Assembly: GCF_020480685.1 (NCBI RefSeq)
Contig: NZ_JAJAFU010000009.1
Coordinates: forward strand, 1 to 64,000
Direction of reading: 5' to 3'
Origin: Deferrivibrio essentukiensis
GTDB taxonomy: Bacteria > Chrysiogenota > Deferribacteres > Deferribacterales > Deferrivibrionaceae
Length of the DNA: 64,000 bases
Every line of letters starts with the position of its first letter. The first letter of the stretch is position 1. Shown piece after piece: positions 60,704 through 64,000 of the stretch. A model generated the notes under the pieces. That model had not been told where the DNA came from. It saw only the letters and a program-made list of their open reading frames with translations, and made no database searches. The translations under genes were made by a program, and so were the position numbers.

Positions 60704-62545
60704 ATGGATGAAATCAAGAAAATGGATGGCAAATCTCTCGATTTAACAAATGAAAACATAGAAATATTAAAAAAGCTTTTCCCTGAAGTCGTCACCGAAG
60801 GAAAAATAGATTTTGAAAAGTTAAGGGTTATTCTTGGGGATGAAATAGAAAAATCAGATGAGAAGTATGAATTTACCTGGTATGGAAAGACTAACGCAGT
60901 TAGACTATCTCAAACTCCATCGATGGGAACTTTAAGACCTGATAAAGGAAGCAGTAAAAACTGGGATACAACAGGAAATCTTTATATTGAAGGTGACAAT
61001 CTCGAAGTTTTAAAACTTTTGCAAAAAGCGTACTTTGGCAAGATAAAGATGATTTATATAGATCCACCTTACAATACCGGTAATGATTTCGTTTACAAAG
61101 ATGATTTTAGAGACAATATTAAAAATTATAAAGAAATGACTCATCAAACAAGCCAAGCAAATACAGAGACAAACGGAAGATTTCATACCGATTGGTTAAA
61201 TATGATGTATCCAAGATTAAAGTTGGCTAGGAATTTGTTAAGAGAAGATGGGATTATTTTTATCAGCATTGATGATAATGAAGAGGCAAATTTAAAGAAA
61301 ATTTGTGATGAAGTTTTTGGTGAAAATAATTTTATTGGTAACATTATTTGGAATTCAACTAAATCAGTAACAAATACTGCATTAATTTCAGTCTCCCATA
61401 CTTATAACTTAGTTTACTGTAAAGAGATTGATTTCTATATTAAAAATAGGGAAAAATTTAGATTTAAAGAAGATGGGGAAGGATTTATAAACCCTGATAA
61501 CGATCCAAGAGGACCTTGGAAAGCTGATCCATTTCAGGTTGGAGGTTGGAGACCGAATCAACAATATGAGATAGTAAATCCAAAAACAGGGGTTGTATAT
61601 AGACCAAATCCAGGTTGTAGTTGGAAAAATGATTACAAAAAGTTTAAAGAGTTATTAGCAGATAATAGAATTGTATTTGGTCTTACTGGTGAAGGTGCAC
61701 CTATGCGCAAAAGATTTATGTATGAGGCAATAGAAAGAGGAAAAGTTGCAAAAACTTTATGGACAGAAATTGAAACAACAACTAATGGAACACAATTATT
61801 AAAGAAGCTATTTGATAATAAGATCATCTTTGAAAACCCTAAACCAGTTGAATTAATAGAAAAGATGTTAGAACTAGGTACTTATGGGGATGAAGATATT
61901 ATTTTGGACTTTTTCTCCGGATCAGCTACTACTGCGCATTCAGTGATTAAATTTAATGCTGAAAACAATAAAAAACTAAAGTTTATTTTAGTGCAGTTAC
62001 CTGAAAATACTGATGAAAAGTCAGAGGCATATAAAGCCGGTTATAAAAATATTTGCGAAATCGGAAAAGAACGCATCCGTCGTGCAGGCGATAAGATTGT
62101 CGAGGAAACAGGAAAAACGGATTTAGATATCGGCTTTAAAGTGTTTAAGCTCGATGATTCAAATATAAAAACGTGGGATCCTGATTATAGTAATGAAAAC
62201 ACTGTCCAATATCTTCTTGATATGGTGAACAATATTAAAGAAGATAGGGCTAAAGAGGATGTATTATTTGAAATCTTGCTTAAATTAGGTTTTGAGTTAA
62301 CTACTGCAATTGAAGAAATAGAAGTGAATAAACATAAAATATATAATGTTGCCAAAGGTGCATTACTGGTATGTCTTGAAGATGAGATATCAAAAGATAT
62401 TTTGGATGAAATCCCAAAACATAAATCAGAATTTGTGGAAACAAGGGTAGTTTTTAGAGATAATGCTTTTCAAAGCGATGCGGATAAATTAAATGCAATT
62501 CAAAACCTAAAACAACAAGGCATCATTGATGTAAGGAGTATCTAA
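60704..62545 (+). CDS. Type III DNA methyltransferase (Mod subunit)
   Basis: N6-adenine methyltransferase, 613 residues, beta-class order: catalytic motif IV DPPYNTG (120-126) first, AdoMet motif I DFFSGSATTAHSV at about 405. The region in between (about 210-380) would be the target-recognition domain: it sets the methylated sequence and cannot be read from here. Starts one base after the DUF4391 stop and its stop overlaps the Res start (TAATG). Confidence 0.93.
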   Translation: MDEIKKMDGKSLDLTNENIEILKKLFPEVVTEGKIDFEKLRVILGDEIEKSDEKYEFTWYGKTNAVRLSQTPSMGTLRPDKGSSKNWDTTGNLYIEGDNLEVLKLLQKAYFGKIKMIYIDPPYNTGNDFVYKDDFRDNIKNYKEMTHQTSQANTETNGRFHTDWLNMMYPRLKLARNLLREDGIIFISIDDNEEANLKKICDEVFGENNFIGNIIWNSTKSVTNTALISVSHTYNLVYCKEIDFYIKNREKFRFKEDGEGFINPDNDPRGPWKADPFQVGGWRPNQQYEIVNPKTGVVYRPNPGCSWKNDYKKFKELLADNRIVFGLTGEGAPMRKRFMYEAIERGKVAKTLWTEIETTTNGTQLLKKLFDNKIIFENPKPVELIEKMLELGTYGDEDIILDFFSGSATTAHSVIKFNAENNKKLKFILVQLPENTDEKSEAYKAGYKNICEIGKERIRRAGDKIVEETGKTDLDIGFKVFKLDDSNIKTWDPDYSNENTVQYLLDMVNNIKEDRAKEDVLFEILLKLGFELTTAIEEIEVNKHKIYNVAKGALLVCLEDEISKDILDEIPKHKSEFVETRVVFRDNAFQSDADKLNAIQNLKQQGIIDVRSI

Positions 62546-64000
62546 TGAAGCTGCAATTTAATGCTAACTTACAATATCAGATTGATGCGATAAATTCTGT
62601 AGTTGACATATTTAAAGGTCAACGCCGTACAGGATCCAATTTTACAATTAGTATGCAAGAATCTATAGGGATAGTAATAAAAGATTTAGGGATTGGGAAT
62701 AGGTTAGAGCTTATAGAAGAAGAGATTCTTAAAAATGTCCAAGAAATTCAGATGAGGAATGGACTTCCAAGAAGTGAAAAGTTAGATGGACTTAATTTTA
62801 CAGTAGAAATGGAAACAGGGACAGGTAAAACATATGTCTACCTGAGAACGATTTACGAATTAAATAAAGCATATGGGTTTACTAAATTTATAATTGTAGT
62901 CCCTTCTGTTGCCATTAGGGAAGGTGTCTTCAAATCTCTTCAAATTACAAAAGAACATTTTGATGAGTTATATGACAAAACACCTTTAGATTATTTTATT
63001 TACGATTCGTCAAATCTGAGTCAAGTTAGAAATTTCGCAACATCAAGCAATATTCAAGTAATGATAATAAACATTGATGCTTTTAGAAAAAGTTTTGAAG
63101 ACCCTGAAAAAGAAAGCAAAGCTAATATAATACATAGACCAAATGATAGACTTAGTGGGCTTAGACCTATAGATTTTATAAGAGAAACAAATCCTATATT
63201 GATAATTGATGAACCTCAAAGTGTAGATACAACAGCTAAATCTAAGGAAGCAATATCTTCTTTAAATCCATTATGCACTCTTAGGTATTCAGCGACCCAT
63301 GTAGATAAATACAACATGGTTTATAAGCTTGACCCTGTAGATGCATACCAGCAGAAGCTTGTAAAAAGAATTGAGGTATTTTCAGTTAAATCAGACGAAT
63401 CTTTTAATACTCCATACATCAAATTGGTTAGTGTAAGTGAAAGAAAAGCTGAAGTAGAGATTGATTTGGAAAACAAGGGAAAAATTAAAAGGACAAGTAA
63501 GACTGTTAAATTGGGTGATGACCTCTATGAAATTTCTGGAGAAAGATCTATTTACAAAGGATATAAGGTAGAAGATATTAGCTGGGGTGAAGATGATAAA
63601 TATATTGAAATAAACGGTATTAGAATTTATCTAAATCAATCAGTAGGTGATATTGACGACGATGAAATAAAAAGATTTATGATTAGAAAAACAATTAAGG
63701 AACATTTGGATAAAGAGTTTAAATTAAGGGGCAAAGGTATAAAAGTATTGAGCCTCTTTTTTATCGATAGGGTGGCAAACTATAGAAGTTATGATGATGA
63801 CGGCAATGTTATTGATGGAAAATATGCAATTATGTTTGAAGAAGAATTTAAAAAAGCTGCAAGTAAACCTAAATATAAAGAGCTATTTAGTTCTATTGAA
63901 AATATTGATACTTATGTAGAAAAAATACATGATGGTTATTTTGCACAGGATAAAAGTGGAAGATTTAAGGACACGAAAGAAAATAGAATGAATGAATCAG
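62545..64000 (+). CDS. Type III restriction enzyme (Res subunit), 3' end cut by window
   Basis: 485 codons present, open to the edge. SF2 helicase domain: Walker A METGTGKT (89-96), the variant box IIDEPQ (220-225, DEPQ rather than DEAD), and LRYSATH as motif III. The endonuclease domain expected at the C-terminus lies beyond the window. Together with Mod it would cut DNA with unmethylated sites in head-to-head orientation. Confidence 0.92.
   Translation, partial: MKLQFNANLQYQIDAINSVVDIFKGQRRTGSNFTISMQESIGIVIKDLGIGNRLELIEEEILKNVQEIQMRNGLPRSEKLDGLNFTVEMETGTGKTYVYLRTIYELNKAYGFTKFIIVVPSVAIREGVFKSLQITKEHFDELYDKTPLDYFIYDSSNLSQVRNFATSSNIQVMIINIDAFRKSFEDPEKESKANIIHRPNDRLSGLRPIDFIRETNPILIIDEPQSVDTTAKSKEAISSLNPLCTLRYSATHVDKYNMVYKLDPVDAYQQKLVKRIEVFSVKSDESFNTPYIKLVSVSERKAEVEIDLENKGKIKRTSKTVKLGDDLYEISGERSIYKGYKVEDISWGEDDKYIEINGIRIYLNQSVGDIDDDEIKRFMIRKTIKEHLDKEFKLRGKGIKVLSLFFIDRVANYRSYDDDGNVIDGKYAIMFEEEFKKAASKPKYKELFSSIENIDTYVEKIHDGYFAQDKSGRFKDTKENRMNES

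Noticed and set aside
56697-62545. DISARM or BREX system
   Set aside because: No DUF1998 protein, no separate PLD gene, no PglZ or BrxC-type genes; the methyltransferase is a standard Type III Mod followed by Res.

Overview
The window joins two different kinds of DNA. Positions 1 to about 36.5 kb are ordinary chromosome of a Gram-negative, AT-rich bacterium. It has Kdo and Lpt genes for lipopolysaccharide, sigma-54, and an HPr kinase-controlled PTS. My impression is Deferribacterota (Deferribacter-like), from gene content and order only; no database search was possible. From about 36.6 kb to the window end the DNA is visibly more AT-rich, and its proteins are rich in Asn, Lys and Ile. This part is an integrated mobile element or island.

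Chromosome. About 31 genes run without a real gap on the minus strand from 29.5 kb down to position 1. In transcription order they are: a degenerate GspE/PilB-type ATPase, dinG-like helicase, pgi, tilS, hpt, ftsH, folP, cdaA-cdaR-glmM (c-di-AMP and cell-wall precursor), pdxJ, acpS, kdsB, pyrG, kdsA, kdsD, kdsC, lptC, lptA, lptB (LPS core sugar and export), rpoN, hpf, ptsN, hprK, rapZ, a mannose-family EIIA-EIIB-EIIC-EIID set, HPr, enzyme I and a lipoprotein. Most neighbours overlap or lie within 30 bases. Divergent from this run are htrA, carA and mltG. After them come a small gspF-gspG-like pair, an EamA transporter and a ketopantoate-reductase-like gene, all on the minus strand.

Island. A selenocysteine tRNA gene (anticodon TCA) lies at 36564-36661. 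A tyrosine recombinase begins 31 bases beyond its 3' end, the classic arrangement of an element integrated into a tRNA gene. All genes from there to about 52.2 kb read on the minus strand: integrase, excisionase-like protein, ArdC-like antirestriction protein, HUH-type relaxase candidate, VirD4/TraG-type coupling ATPase, several unrecognised proteins, an SF3-like replication helicase, a ribbon-helix-helix protein, a TraL/ParA-like ATPase and its partner. Non-coding sequence here is highly organised: twelve copies of an 8-bp iteron-like motif, three copies of a conserved unit of about 100 bp, a 19-unit 10/11-bp tandem array, and five copies of a shared upstream box. No second attachment site is visible, so the element probably extends past the window.

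Cargo. From 52.2 kb onward there are IS remnants, a SLOG-family protein, a DUF5655-type PD-(D/E)XK protein, an S24-type repressor with its own operator, and a secreted staphylococcal-nuclease homologue. These are followed by a four-gene operon: SNF2-type helicase with a PLD-like N-terminus, DUF4391 protein, Type III Mod methyltransferase and Type III Res (cut by the window end). This operon looks like an expanded Type III restriction-modification system.
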